Shown: one piece after another, positions 36,630 through 44,666 of the stretch
Layout: every line of letters starts with the position of its first letter
How positions within the stretch are numbered: the stretch's first letter is position 1
Source: UBA9926 sp038131595
GTDB taxonomy: Bacteria > Pseudomonadota > Gammaproteobacteria > Pseudomonadales > Azotimanducaceae
Length of the DNA: 64,000 bases
Reading direction: 5' to 3'
Assembly: GCA_038131595.1 (NCBI GenBank)
Contig: JAYPPR010000008.1
Location: 1,116,001-1,180,000 of the forward strand
Notes under the pieces: model-generated
What the model was told of the DNA's origin: nothing
Databases searched by the model: none
Seen by the model: only the letters and a program-made list of their open reading frames with translations
Translations under genes and position numbers: made by a program

Positions 36630-37253
36630 TTACGTACCAAATCGAGGGGCGGATTGCTGCTTTTCGTCAGACTGCCCGCCGGGAGGTCCAGAATCTGATT
36701 GCGGCTGCGAGGCACTGGGTCTCATCCCGTAGTGAAATCTTAGGTCTGAAATGGCGTAGCCTAGCGATTGAACCTTCCCGAGAAGCGTGTCGAATGCAGA
36801 CTGATCAATGGTGGGTGTACGCGCCATTAGCCAAACGAAGTCACGCTTGTTTCTAGCGACGATCGTTGTCTCATATTCGGGGTGTAGGTGAGCGATTCGG
36901 TAATCCGCCTCGAAAGGCCAGATGAGCCGCATGCCCCATATAGAGGGGAGCTCCGGGTTGGGGCGTGCGGTCATGGTCCTGGATTTGAAATCGCCGGTAG
37001 CATTTCCCTTTTGATAGCGGTACGTGGTTTCCACCACGCCGTCGGATCTGAGAACGTAATGTTCGGTAGGGGCGTAAGCATCTTTATCGAAGGGGGTTGC
37101 AATGTCCGCAAGGACATACCAATCGCCCATAAAGCGCTCAATGTCGAGCTTATCAACTGTAGTAATTGGGTCCATGGCCCCCGTCCCCTGACAACCATGT
37201 AAAAGCGGCAAAAGAATGAACAGCGCATACTTAGCCGAAACGTTAAGAGGCAT
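36630..37253 (-). CDS. Lipocalin family lipoprotein (Blc-like)
   Basis: Starting at MPLNVSAKYALF, the 207-residue protein has a lipoprotein signal ending LLPLLHGC and so is anchored in the outer membrane. FMGDWYVLADI near residue 41 is the lipocalin GxW motif. The C-terminal 30 residues are polar and proline/serine-rich, beyond the usual barrel. Bacterial lipocalins bind fatty acids or lysophospholipids and help membrane repair. Its position between folE and rpoE suggests that it responds to photooxidative membrane damage. Confidence 0.9.
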   Translation of the reverse strand: MPLNVSAKYALFILLPLLHGCQGTGAMDPITTVDKLDIERFMGDWYVLADIATPFDKDAYAPTEHYVLRSDGVVETTYRYQKGNATGDFKSRTMTARPNPELPSIWGMRLIWPFEADYRIAHLHPEYETTIVARNKRDFVWLMARTPTIDQSAFDTLLGKVQSLGYAISDLRFHYGMRPSASQPQSDSGPPGGQSDEKQQSAPRFGT

Positions 37254-37275
37254 ACGGGGTCTCTTCCAGTCCGGA

Positions 37276-37965
37276 TCAGTGGATGGCGCTAAGGAATTCT
37301 GACCGTGTGGTGGCGCTCGCCTTGAAAACGCCTCCGAGCGCAGTTGTCTCCGTATAAGAACTGGTATCCATGACGCCACGAGACTTCACGCAATAGTGAG
37401 TAGCTTTCACCTTCACGGCGACATTGCTCGTTTCAAGCAGCGCCTGCAGAGCGATAAGCGTCTGCTGTGTCATGCGCTCTTGAACCTGCGGTCGCTGGGC
37501 GAAAAATCGTACGATCCGGTTGATCTTCGATAAGCCGATGATCTTTTTGTGCGGAATGTAGGCGACGTCCGCGGTGCCATCGATCGTTACGAAATGATGT
37601 TCGCAGGTACTAGTGAGTGAAATGTCTGTGATCTTGACCATTTCATCAACGGCCATTTTGTTTTCGATCACCGATATTTTCGGAAAGTTGGAATAATCGA
37701 GCCCGGAAAACACTTCGTCCACATACATTTTCGCAATGCGGTGCGGTGTCTCTTGAAGACTGTCGTCGCTGAGATCGAGACCGAGCGTGGTCACGACATC
37801 CCGCATAGCCGCCTTGATCGCCTGATATTTTTGATCCCTGCTCAACCCGTTGTCGATCATTGGCGTCTCAAGACCTTTGGCGGCTAACGCGTCGCGAACA
37901 ATTTGTGCGCTCGGGCTGAGATTAGGTTGAAGCTGAAGTGTAGAAGTTGTCGCTACCGATGTCAT
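37276..37965 (-). CDS. folE: GTP cyclohydrolase I
   Basis: FolE converts GTP to dihydroneopterin triphosphate, the first step to folate. The 229-residue protein has the zinc and catalytic motifs LTSTCEHHFVTIDGT near residue 128 and VKATHYCVKSRGVMDTSS near 195. The first 30 residues are a family-typical variable tail. The start is at 37965, after GGGGG; an ATG at 37977 is also open. It lies behind a TGATCC-N18-TAAATT promoter candidate and leads the folE-lipocalin-rpoE-chrR operon. Folate made here could supply the methenyl-tetrahydrofolate antenna of the nearby photolyase, which is inference. Confidence 0.95.
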   Translation of the reverse strand: MTSVATTSTLQLQPNLSPSAQIVRDALAAKGLETPMIDNGLSRDQKYQAIKAAMRDVVTTLGLDLSDDSLQETPHRIAKMYVDEVFSGLDYSNFPKISVIENKMAVDEMVKITDISLTSTCEHHFVTIDGTADVAYIPHKKIIGLSKINRIVRFFAQRPQVQERMTQQTLIALQALLETSNVAVKVKATHYCVKSRGVMDTSSYTETTALGGVFKASATTRSEFLSAIH

Positions 37966-38020
37966 AAGAACCCCCATAGTCTTTATGTTTCGTTGTCGGA
38001 TGTAGTCGTTGTGTGGAAAA

Positions 38021-38050
38021 AATTTACGAGCATTGAATCTGATCGGATCA
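38021..38050 (-). promoter_or_regulatory. ECF (RpoE/ChrR-type) promoter candidate for the folE operon
   Basis: Read on the minus strand, TGATCC (plus 38045-38050) and TAAATT (plus 38021-38026) are separated by exactly 18 bases. RpoE of the ChrR group is known to use a TGATCC-type -35 element with an A-rich TAA-type -10 element. The start site would lie about 40-50 bases before the folE start codon. The promoter would let the sigma factor drive its own operon. Confidence 0.6.
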
Positions 38051-38215
38051 AACAGTCAGTCTCAGGACTTGGCTCGCATGTTGAAATTCGCTCGGTCCGC
38101 CACACACCTCGATTCGCATTTGTATCGATAAAAATAGGGGTTTCGTGATACGCCGAAACGATTCAGGCATCGGCTAAAACTGTCCGCTACCGTTTATCTG
38201 GATGTACTCAAAGAA

Positions 38216-38245
38216 TGATCCATATCGATCAGGTTTGCGTTGAAC
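38216..38245 (+). promoter_or_regulatory. Possible second TGATCC promoter, plus strand
   Basis: TGATCC (38216-38221) is followed after 18 bases by TTGAAC (38240-38245). The -35 element is perfect but the -10 element is weak. It points toward the DUF6482-like gene and the photolyase. If real, translation starts at 38320 and not at the ATG at 38215, which would lie upstream of the transcript. Confidence 0.3.
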
Positions 38246-38319
38246 ATGCTGACGAAAGCTTGGTAACAGAACATGAAAACGCCGGGCCTACGAAAGCGAT
38301 AGTTGGACAGAGACGAGCA

Positions 38320-38625
38320 ATGAAACAGTGGAAATTAAACGAGCTGGAAGCTCGTAAGGTGCCTGTCGAGGAGCTAGTCATCATGACACCTGACCCAATG
38401 ATCTACGTCGCTGAGGTGCGCGAAAACGGGGTCGCTGCTGGCATTTTGACGAACAAAGGGGAGCGCTGTAGGACGCGGAGTCTTGAAGCGATGAAACAAC
38501 TGCTGGAGCGCGTGCCTCACAAGACTGCTTGGCTCGAGCACCAAAGCGCATTTGATGAAATGATTGGCTTGCAGTCAGCGAATGATTCGAATTTGCGCGC
38601 ACCCATTACGATTGGCTTGTCTTAA
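38320..38625 (+). CDS. DUF6482-like small protein
   Basis: The 101-residue product begins MKQWKLNELEARKVPVEELV and contains a IYVAEV strand and RCRTRSLEAMKQLLERV, which resemble the short single-domain DUF6482 proteins of Pseudomonas-like bacteria; this is recalled pattern similarity, not a search result. No function is known. An ATG at 38215 would add 35 residues. It precedes the photolyase gene on the same strand and faces the folE operon, so it may belong to the same stress response. Confidence 0.5.
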   Translation: MKQWKLNELEARKVPVEELVIMTPDPMIYVAEVRENGVAAGILTNKGERCRTRSLEAMKQLLERVPHKTAWLEHQSAFDEMIGLQSANDSNLRAPITIGLS

Positions 38626-38757
38626 CCTCAACGCCTTGAGATTGAAGAGTAAGACCAACGGGTAGTGGACCACCGAATTCCCCACAATGACGTATATAGA
38701 AACGCGTCTCCAAACCGCTCAAGGATGAGCGATTAAAACCCTGGTTTTTTAACACAT

Positions 38758-38776
38758 AAGCTCTGAGAGCAGAGCT
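38758..38776 (+). other. Hairpin between DUF6482-like gene and photolyase gene
   Basis: AGCTCT-GAGAGC-AGAGCT, extendable by one A-T pair, makes a 6-7 bp stem with a six-base loop. No T-run follows, so it is not a clear terminator. It may shape the photolyase leader or simply be chance. Confidence 0.3.
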
Positions 38777-38879
38777 TTGCAAACCAGCTCTTGAGACGGA
38801 GTTTGGGAACAAAGATACCGAGATTTTGCCAATCGGTTTTTACTAGCGCAGAGATCCACCCTCTTATGACAACGTCCTC

Positions 38880-40322
38880 ATGACTACCATTTGTTGGTTC
38901 AGAAACGACCTCCGTACTGCCGATAACCCTGCCTTGGCGTTTGCTGCTGACCACGGACTGGTGGTTCCGGTCTTTATCCTCGAGCCGCCCGAGCGGTCAG
39001 TCGCCATCGGCGCCGCGTCGCGCGCATGGCTCGAGGTCTCCATACGGCAGCTGAACGCCGCACTGCAGAACCGCTTGAATGTCTTTGTTGGGGATCCGGT
39101 CGAGCTGCTACCTCAGATCGCGGCTGCATCGAACGCGGATCGCATCGTTTGGAATCGCAGATACGAGCCGCTCGCGATCGAAACCGACAAAGCGGTCATG
39201 GCGACGCTGAAAGCCAAAGGGCTTCAAGTGCAGAGCTTCAAAGCAGGATTGCTATGGGAGCCGTGGGCTGCGCTGAAAAAAGATGGCACGCCTTATCGTG
39301 TTTTCACACCCTTTTATAAGCATGCAATCGGTCAGTTGCCCGAGCCAGAGGCTGCCCTCGAGGCGCCACTATCGCTCGAAGTAGCGCAGGCGCTCGATGG
39401 CGCCCAGTCCATTAATGACCTCGGTCTCACCGATCAACGCGCCTGGAATCAAACCGTCCTTGCGCACTGGGAGCCTGGAGAGGAGGGCGCAAAGCGAAGG
39501 CTACAGTCGTTCGTTGAAAAAGGACTAGATGATTACCGGGAAGGACGAGATTTCCCTGCCCTGCGCGCGGTGTCCCGTTTGTCTCCCCATCTCCATTTTG
39601 GCGAGATCTCCCCTAGACAGGTTTGGAACTATTTGCACGCTAATGCAGACGCTTCTGTGAATCGCGAGCACTTCCTAAGAGAGCTCATTTGGCGAGAGTT
39701 CTCTAACAATCTTCTCTACCATTTCCCAACCTTGCCTCACCAAAACTTGCAAACGCACTTCGACGGGTTTCCGTGGATGACGTCTAAAGACACGCTGACT
39801 GCATGGCAAACTGGTATGACGGGATACCCTATTGTTGATGCCGGTATGCGCGAACTCTGGGCCACAGGGTACATGCACAATCGAGTGCGTATGATTGTTG
39901 GCTCGTTTTTGGTCAAAAACCTTTTGCTAGATTGGCGATTAGGGGAACGCTGGTTCTGGGATTGTCTGGTGGACGCAGATCAAGCGAATAACACGGCAAG
40001 CTGGCAGTGGGTTGCCGGATGCGGTGCCGATGCTGCGCCGTATTTTCGGATTTTTAACCCCGTCACCCAGGGCGAAAAGTTCGATGCGGACGGGACCTAC
40101 ACCAGGCAATGGATACCGGAGCTCAGCCAACTCCCGGATCGCTACCTGTTCAAGCCTTGGGAATGCCCGCCGCTTGTTCTCGCTGAAGCGGGGGTCACCC
40201 TCGGCAACACATACCCTTATCCCATCGTGGAACTGAAACCCTCAAGAGAACGCGCACTTGCAGCCTATCAGGCGATGAAGGAGAACCGGAGCGCGCAGAG
40301 CGACTCCGTCCGTGGTGCTTGA
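38880..40322 (+). CDS. phrB: Class I CPD photolyase
   Basis: The 480-residue flavoprotein repairs ultraviolet-induced pyrimidine dimers with blue light. ICWFRNDLRTADNPAL at the N-terminus opens the antenna domain. The FAD domain has TGYPIVDAGMRELWATGYMHNRVRM near residues 315-340, split by its tryptophan, and WFWDCLVDADQANNTASWQW near 358, the standard FAD-binding and electron-transfer region. Photolyase is a classical target of RpoE/ChrR systems. The stop lies inside the start of the DUF3429 gene, so the two are cotranscribed. Confidence 0.95.
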   Translation: MTTICWFRNDLRTADNPALAFAADHGLVVPVFILEPPERSVAIGAASRAWLEVSIRQLNAALQNRLNVFVGDPVELLPQIAAASNADRIVWNRRYEPLAIETDKAVMATLKAKGLQVQSFKAGLLWEPWAALKKDGTPYRVFTPFYKHAIGQLPEPEAALEAPLSLEVAQALDGAQSINDLGLTDQRAWNQTVLAHWEPGEEGAKRRLQSFVEKGLDDYREGRDFPALRAVSRLSPHLHFGEISPRQVWNYLHANADASVNREHFLRELIWREFSNNLLYHFPTLPHQNLQTHFDGFPWMTSKDTLTAWQTGMTGYPIVDAGMRELWATGYMHNRVRMIVGSFLVKNLLLDWRLGERWFWDCLVDADQANNTASWQWVAGCGADAAPYFRIFNPVTQGEKFDADGTYTRQWIPELSQLPDRYLFKPWECPPLVLAEAGVTLGNTYPYPIVELKPSRERALAAYQAMKENRSAQSDSVRGA

Positions 40323-40743
40323 ACGCCAATGGGTTGTTGTCGGGCTAGCCGTTGCTGGACTGATTCCCTTTGCAGGGATGGCAGTTCTCACAGGTCTAGG
40401 CTATGAAAGCGCTCTAAACGGATTCTTGTTTTACAGTTTGGCGATCAGCGCCTTTCTCTGCGGTAGTTGGTGGGGGATCGCCCTTGCCAAAACGCCGAGT
40501 AGCGAACCCGTGTGGTTGGTCCTCGTCTTGAGCAATGGCTTGGTGATTGCGAGTGTCGCCGCTATCGTGTCGTGGGCGCCAACGGTCGCGCTCGCGTGCC
40601 AGGCGTTAGTGTTTGTGGCCTTGTGCGGGGGCGAGTGGGCGATCAAAGTGCTCGCCAGGGCGCCCCGTTATTACCAGCAGATGCGCCTTGGAGTCACCGC
40701 TGTTGTGGTGACACTTCACCTTGGGTTGGCGCTCGCCATTTAA
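40312..40743 (+). CDS. DUF3429 family membrane protein
   Basis: This 143-residue protein has four hydrophobic segments, for example VVVGLAVAGLIPFAGMAVL near residue 8 and LVLVLSNGLVIASVAAIVS near 66. YQQMRLGVTAVVVTLHLGLAL is the usual C-terminal helix, with the arginine before it. DUF3429 proteins of inner membranes have no assigned role but often sit beside photolyase in this kind of cluster, as here. The GTG start overlaps the photolyase stop by 11 bases; a second GTG directly follows. Confidence 0.8.
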   Translation: MVLERQWVVVGLAVAGLIPFAGMAVLTGLGYESALNGFLFYSLAISAFLCGSWWGIALAKTPSSEPVWLVLVLSNGLVIASVAAIVSWAPTVALACQALVFVALCGGEWAIKVLARAPRYYQQMRLGVTAVVVTLHLGLALAI

Positions 40744-40785
40744 CGCTTTTGGTTTAGGCAATATCCGAGAGAAGGCGTGTACACC

Positions 40786-41565
40786 CTACCGGTACATGTG
40801 CGTTCCGCCGCAAACGGTTAACGCTTGACCTGTAATCCAGCTCGATGCCTCTGAGCCAAGAAACACAGCGATGCCTTTGAAATCCTCTGGCTCACCGAGG
40901 CGCCGCATGGGCGTGACCTCATTTGCTCGTTTCTCGCCCTCAGGGTTATCCCATAGCGCTTTGGCGAAATCGGTTTTCACGAGACCAGGACAGATGGCGT
41001 TAACACGTACGCCTTTTGGTCCGAGCTCTTGGGCGAGGTTTCGCACGAGCGCAATGTCAGCCAGCTTTGAGATGTTGTAGGTCCCGAGTACTTCGGAGGG
41101 TCCAAATGCGCCCGTACTGCTGGTGATCGCAATAGACCCGCTGCCTTTTTCGATCATATCGGGCGCGACCATCTTGGCGAGCCATAGGTTCGAGCGCACA
41201 TTCGATTCCATGATCTTGTTAAACGCTTCATCCGGGATGTCCATGATCGAGCCATAAAAGGGATTCACGCCAGCATTGGCGATCAGGATGTCTATGGGCC
41301 CGAGTCTTGAGCGCGTCTCATCAACCAACGCTTGGAGTTGATCTTTGTAGCCAATGTTGCAGGCGATGGCGATGGCCGCTTCCCGGCCGCATTGCTCGTT
41401 AATCTCGGCAGCAGTTGCTTCACACTGGTCAAGCTTTCGACTGGAGACCACCACATTCGCACCGTGTTCGGCGAGCGCTTCAGCCATGCTTTTACCCATG
41501 CCCTTTGACGAGCCCGTTAACAAGGCGACTTTGCCGGTCAAATCAAATAAAGCGGTTTCGATCAC
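40786..41565 (-). CDS. Short-chain dehydrogenase/reductase
   Basis: The start is a GTG at 41565 preceded by AGGAG; ATG codons 30 and 60 bases upstream lack a site. The 259-residue enzyme has the cofactor loop LLTGSSKGMGKS, the NAG motif ILIANAGVNP, the active-site serine in ITSSTGAFG and GTYNISKLAD with the catalytic YxxxK. VRVNAICPGLVKTDFA follows. It reduces or oxidises a hydroxyl/keto group with NAD(P)H; the closest types act on beta-hydroxyacyl substrates. It faces a serine hydrolase gene across a heptamer array. Confidence 0.9.
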   Translation of the reverse strand: MIETALFDLTGKVALLTGSSKGMGKSMAEALAEHGANVVVSSRKLDQCEATAAEINEQCGREAAIAIACNIGYKDQLQALVDETRSRLGPIDILIANAGVNPFYGSIMDIPDEAFNKIMESNVRSNLWLAKMVAPDMIEKGSGSIAITSSTGAFGPSEVLGTYNISKLADIALVRNLAQELGPKGVRVNAICPGLVKTDFAKALWDNPEGEKRANEVTPMRRLGEPEDFKGIAVFLGSEASSWITGQALTVCGGTHMYR

Positions 41566-41694
41566 GAGGTTACTCCTGTTGCCAATGCTTTTCTGCATGG
41601 TACTGAATCTGGTTGATTTCAGCACCTTATCAAGGAACCCCTTTTTGAGGATGATGGTTGCTCTAGGAGAGAGTTCGCCGTAGTTTGATACTGT

Positions 41695-41813
41695 TCATCG
41701 GTCATCGGTCATCGGTCATCGGTCATCGGTCATCGGTCATCGGTCATCGGTCATCGGTCATCGGTCATCGGTCATCGGTCATCGGTCATCGGTCATCGGT
41801 CATCGGTCATCGA
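41695..41813. repeat. Heptamer tandem array 4, (TCATCGG)16 plus TCATCGA
   Basis: Sixteen perfect TCATCGG copies run from 41695 to 41806, followed by TCATCGA at 41807-41813. The array stands between the divergent SDR and serine-hydrolase genes, where both promoters must also lie, so copy-number changes could move these promoters apart. It is the longest array of the window. Confidence 0.97.
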
Positions 41814-41894
41814 GCGTGGCTCGCTCAGGTCTGTCGACAGTGTCAGCCTGGCCATCAAAAGTTCGGACGGCCTAAACAATAGGGAGGAAAGACA

Positions 41895-43151
41895 TTGAAT
41901 CGGGTACAACCAGAGTCTGTTGGACTATCGAGCGAGCGCCTCAAGCGCGTGTCGGCATGGCTCGCCGATCAAATTGAGCAGGAGCGGCTGGCAGGTGCCA
42001 GCGTACAGGTCGGCCGTCGAGGCGCAGTTGCTTATGAGGAGTCAGTGGGCTTCGCTGATGTGGCAGCTGAGAAGCCGTTTAGTCTCGACACGGTGGTTCG
42101 CATCTATTCAATGACGAAGCCGATCACGACTGTTGCCGCCATGATGCTCTACGAGGCCGGCTGCTTTCAGCTCGATCATCCAGTGGGTCGCTATATCCCT
42201 GCTTTTAGAGAAACGCCGGTCTGGAAGGGCGGCGCCTTGAGTGATGTTGAAGCTCAAAGCACACCGATGACGGTGAAGCAGTTGATGACCCATACCGCGG
42301 GGTTGACCTATGGCTTTATGCACACAAACGTGATCGATGAGGCCTACCGCAACGCGGGATTTGAGGGCCGAGTCAAAGATGACCTTGGGACGTGGACTGA
42401 CCAATTGGCGCAGATTCCGCTGCTTTGTCAGCCGGGCTCCCAGTGGAACTATAGTGTTGCCACCGACGTCTTGGGGAGGCTTGTTGAAATCTGGTCGGGC
42501 CAGTCACTCGCAGAATTTTTCACCGACCACATTTTTAAGCCGTTAGGCATGAACGATTCGGGATTTGCTGTGGCCGAATCACAGAGAGATCGCTTTTGCT
42601 CGCTCTATAGGCCCACCAACGGCGCCCAATTGGGCGGTGCCATGGCCAATCCGTTTGAAGATAGGCCTTCAGGTATCCAGTTGCTGGACCCCATGAATGA
42701 GAGTGCGTATCTCAAAATGCCTAACTATCTCTCCGGCGGGGGCGGGCTGGTATCAACGCTGTCCGATTATGGGCGCTTCTGCCAAGCGTTGCTCGGTGGA
42801 GGTGAGCTGGACGGTCAGCGCATCTTGTCGCCTAAAACACTCGCCTACATGCGCCTCAATCAACTGCCTCAGAACAAAGATATGGCTGCAATGGGTCAAC
42901 CGGTTTGGAGTGAAACGTCCTATGAAGGCATCGGCTTTGGTATCGGGTGGGCCGTGGTGATTGACCCTGCTACTGCGAACATCGTTACTTCGGTGGGTGA
43001 GCATCATTGGGGCGGTGCAGCGAGCACGTTCTTCTGGATCGACCCGGTTGAAGATCTTTACACGGTGTTCCTGACGCAGTTGGTCCCTTCCTCGACCTAT
43101 CCGTTGCGTCGGGAGCTAAGAGCAAGGGTGTACCAGTCGCTGATCGATTGA
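41895..43151 (+). CDS. Serine hydrolase, beta-lactamase/esterase family
   Basis: The 418-residue product begins at TTG, preceded by the strong site AGGGAGGAAAG six bases upstream. It has the active-site serine in YSMTKPITT (SxxK) near residue 75 and the YxV/N-type motif WNYSVATDVLG near 185. The C-terminal HHWGGAASTFFWIDP near 375 supplies the third motif. This matches EstB-type esterases related to class C beta-lactamases, which hydrolyse esters or D-peptides. No signal peptide is apparent, so it is probably cytoplasmic. Confidence 0.88.
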   Translation: MNRVQPESVGLSSERLKRVSAWLADQIEQERLAGASVQVGRRGAVAYEESVGFADVAAEKPFSLDTVVRIYSMTKPITTVAAMMLYEAGCFQLDHPVGRYIPAFRETPVWKGGALSDVEAQSTPMTVKQLMTHTAGLTYGFMHTNVIDEAYRNAGFEGRVKDDLGTWTDQLAQIPLLCQPGSQWNYSVATDVLGRLVEIWSGQSLAEFFTDHIFKPLGMNDSGFAVAESQRDRFCSLYRPTNGAQLGGAMANPFEDRPSGIQLLDPMNESAYLKMPNYLSGGGGLVSTLSDYGRFCQALLGGGELDGQRILSPKTLAYMRLNQLPQNKDMAAMGQPVWSETSYEGIGFGIGWAVVIDPATANIVTSVGEHHWGGAASTFFWIDPVEDLYTVFLTQLVPSSTYPLRRELRARVYQSLID

Positions 43152-43481
43152 CCTCGCTTGGCCGCTGCTGATTGGTGGGGCGCTCGGCTCTCTCATTAAT
43201 GCACGTCTAATGGGATACCAGCGATAGTCCCGACCTGACCGCAGTGATGGCGGCGGGTTCAAAAAGGCGGGCAGCGGCCTCGTTCGAGTCGTTTTGAGGC
43301 AACGTTTAGACCCTACTAATTGGGCTGTTGTAAAAGATGGCAGCCCGTTTGGATTCCTCTGACTTGCGGTCAAAGCGAACCGCATGAGTCCACGCTGATT
43401 TGACTTGCTACCGTGGAGACCTTCCCGTTTTGCTGAACCCCTGGCACTTTAATTCGTTGCCAGACGTGGAATTGACGGGTT
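43152..43481. other. Intergenic stretch without a recognisable gene
   Basis: Between the serine hydrolase and the CTTAAT box there are 330 bases with no convincing frame or RNA gene. The region is GC-rich at the left and becomes AT-rich toward the box. Confidence 0.5.
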
Positions 43482-43509
43482 CTTAATGCTCGCTTGATCT
43501 CACCTTAAT
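43482..43509 (+). promoter_or_regulatory. Triple CTTAAT-type direct repeat, PmrA/QseB-like box
   Basis: CTTAAT (43482), CTTGAT (43493) and CTTAAT (43504) are spaced exactly 11 bp apart with N5 spacers, the arrangement bound by OmpR-family regulators such as PmrA, known to use CTTAA-N5-CTTAA. A CATACT element at 43520-43525 could be the -10 sequence. The next gene downstream is the TPR-like fragment at 43645. No response-regulator gene is in the window. Confidence 0.55.
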
Positions 43510-43644
43510 AAAGGGCGGACATACTGCGCAGCGTGTACCCCCCAAGAGGATTCCCCGATCCTCGCCCTAGAGATTGGTCGGCGTGCCCCCGCCGACCCGT
43601 CTCGACCCTTAAGTATCGATGCGGTTCGAAAACAAAGCACGCTC

Positions 43645-43977
43645 ATGCTAGAGCAAAAGAGATGCGTACCGGATTCGATGCGCCCGGCGAACGCGATTCT
43701 GATTCACTTGGATAATGACTACGCGCAAATGCTGGCCGCAATGGGCAACCATTCAGAGGCATTGGTTAAACTGGGTACCGCCTTGGCGTATTGTCCGTTT
43801 GAGCCTGAATGGAATCTCGAAGCAGCAGCGTCCTATTTGGCATTGGAAGATTTTGAACGCGCCCAAGCGTTCATTGCAGTGGCTGCAGAGTCCCTCTCGG
43901 GCGCTGATGAAACCGCGCTAAGTAGCGTTAGGCTGCAAACGTTAAGACAAAACCTGTCTCAAGCAACCCGCCCCTAG
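43645..43977 (+). CDS. Small TPR-like protein, start uncertain
   Basis: The 110-residue product contains HLDNDYAQMLAAMGNHSEAL and LNLEAAASYLALEDFERAQAF-type helices (from residue 60, EWNLEAAASYLALED), typical of two to three TPR units. The frame stays open up to 43498 without a good start; an earlier unusual start would extend the protein by up to 49 residues. It may be a fragment of a longer TPR gene. The stop overlaps the convergent RraA-like gene by four bases (CTAG). Confidence 0.5.
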   Translation: MLEQKRCVPDSMRPANAILIHLDNDYAQMLAAMGNHSEALVKLGTALAYCPFEPEWNLEAAASYLALEDFERAQAFIAVAAESLSGADETALSSVRLQTLRQNLSQATRP

Positions 43978-44657
43978 TGGATGTCCGCCATTTTGGCGTA
44001 AGCGTCCTCGATGTCTTTGATGCTGAACCCAGGTTGCTGCGCTGCGGTAATGAGAATGCGCTCTTGCTTAGCGATGCGGGCTGCTTCAGCCACTACCGCC
44101 TCCGCCGCAGATTCAGGGATCACCACGGCGCCGTGTTGATCGGCGTGAATCAAATCGTCGTGGGATGCTTCCATGCCGTGAAGCGTCACTGGCCCCCCGA
44201 AATCCACCACGTGGACGAACGCATGGGACGGGTTCACCATCCCGGCCAACATCTGAAAGTTTGCTTGCGCGTCGGGAAGGTCGCGGACACTGCCATTGGT
44301 GACCACACCTAAGCAGCCGAGCCCATAGTGAACATTGGTGTTCACTTCGCCCCAGAAGGCACCATAGCCAGGAGTATCATCCAGGTCTTCGATGAGAACG
44401 ACCGAAGGTTGCGCGCCGCCCTCTTGGATGTACCGGTAATAGTCGATCATGTTGGCCGATTGACTCGGCTTGTGTTGCGCCCGAATACGCGCAGTGCGGG
44501 CATAACCTACGATAGGCGCGAGCGAGGGCCTTGCGCAGAAAAAGGGTCTGATGTTGTAGCCATGGCCGCGACGCGATGGTTCTACCACCTCAAGGGCATT
44601 ACAGATGGTCGGCGTATCGAGTGCAGCGAGTGCATCAAGTAAGGATGGGTCAAGCAT
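43974..44657 (-). CDS. RraA-like family protein (HMG/CHA aldolase-like)
   Basis: The 227-residue protein resembles the RraA/4-hydroxy-4-methyl-2-oxoglutarate aldolase fold. LDTPTICNALE near residue 13, VVTNGSVRDLPDAQA near 115 with the conserved arginine-aspartate pair, and LIHADQHGAVVIPES near 168 are the family motifs. It may cleave a hydroxy-oxo acid or a catabolic intermediate, or bind RNase E. It is the last gene of a three-gene operon with an SDR and an esterase, with a 9-base gap, so a catabolic role is likelier. Confidence 0.85.
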   Translation of the reverse strand: MLDPSLLDALAALDTPTICNALEVVEPSRRGHGYNIRPFFCARPSLAPIVGYARTARIRAQHKPSQSANMIDYYRYIQEGGAQPSVVLIEDLDDTPGYGAFWGEVNTNVHYGLGCLGVVTNGSVRDLPDAQANFQMLAGMVNPSHAFVHVVDFGGPVTLHGMEASHDDLIHADQHGAVVIPESAAEAVVAEAARIAKQERILITAAQQPGFSIKDIEDAYAKMADIH

Positions 44658-44666
44658 GGCGCTCTC

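Noticed and set aside
38740..38757. AAAACC-CT-GGTTTT inverted repeat as terminator of the DUF6482-like gene
   Set aside because: The loop would be only two bases, too tight for a stable hairpin.
41685..41882. Open frame encoding a seven-residue repeat peptide through array 4
   Set aside because: A 7-bp tandem repeat stays open in all frames by default; there is no ribosome site and no conserved sequence outside the repeat.
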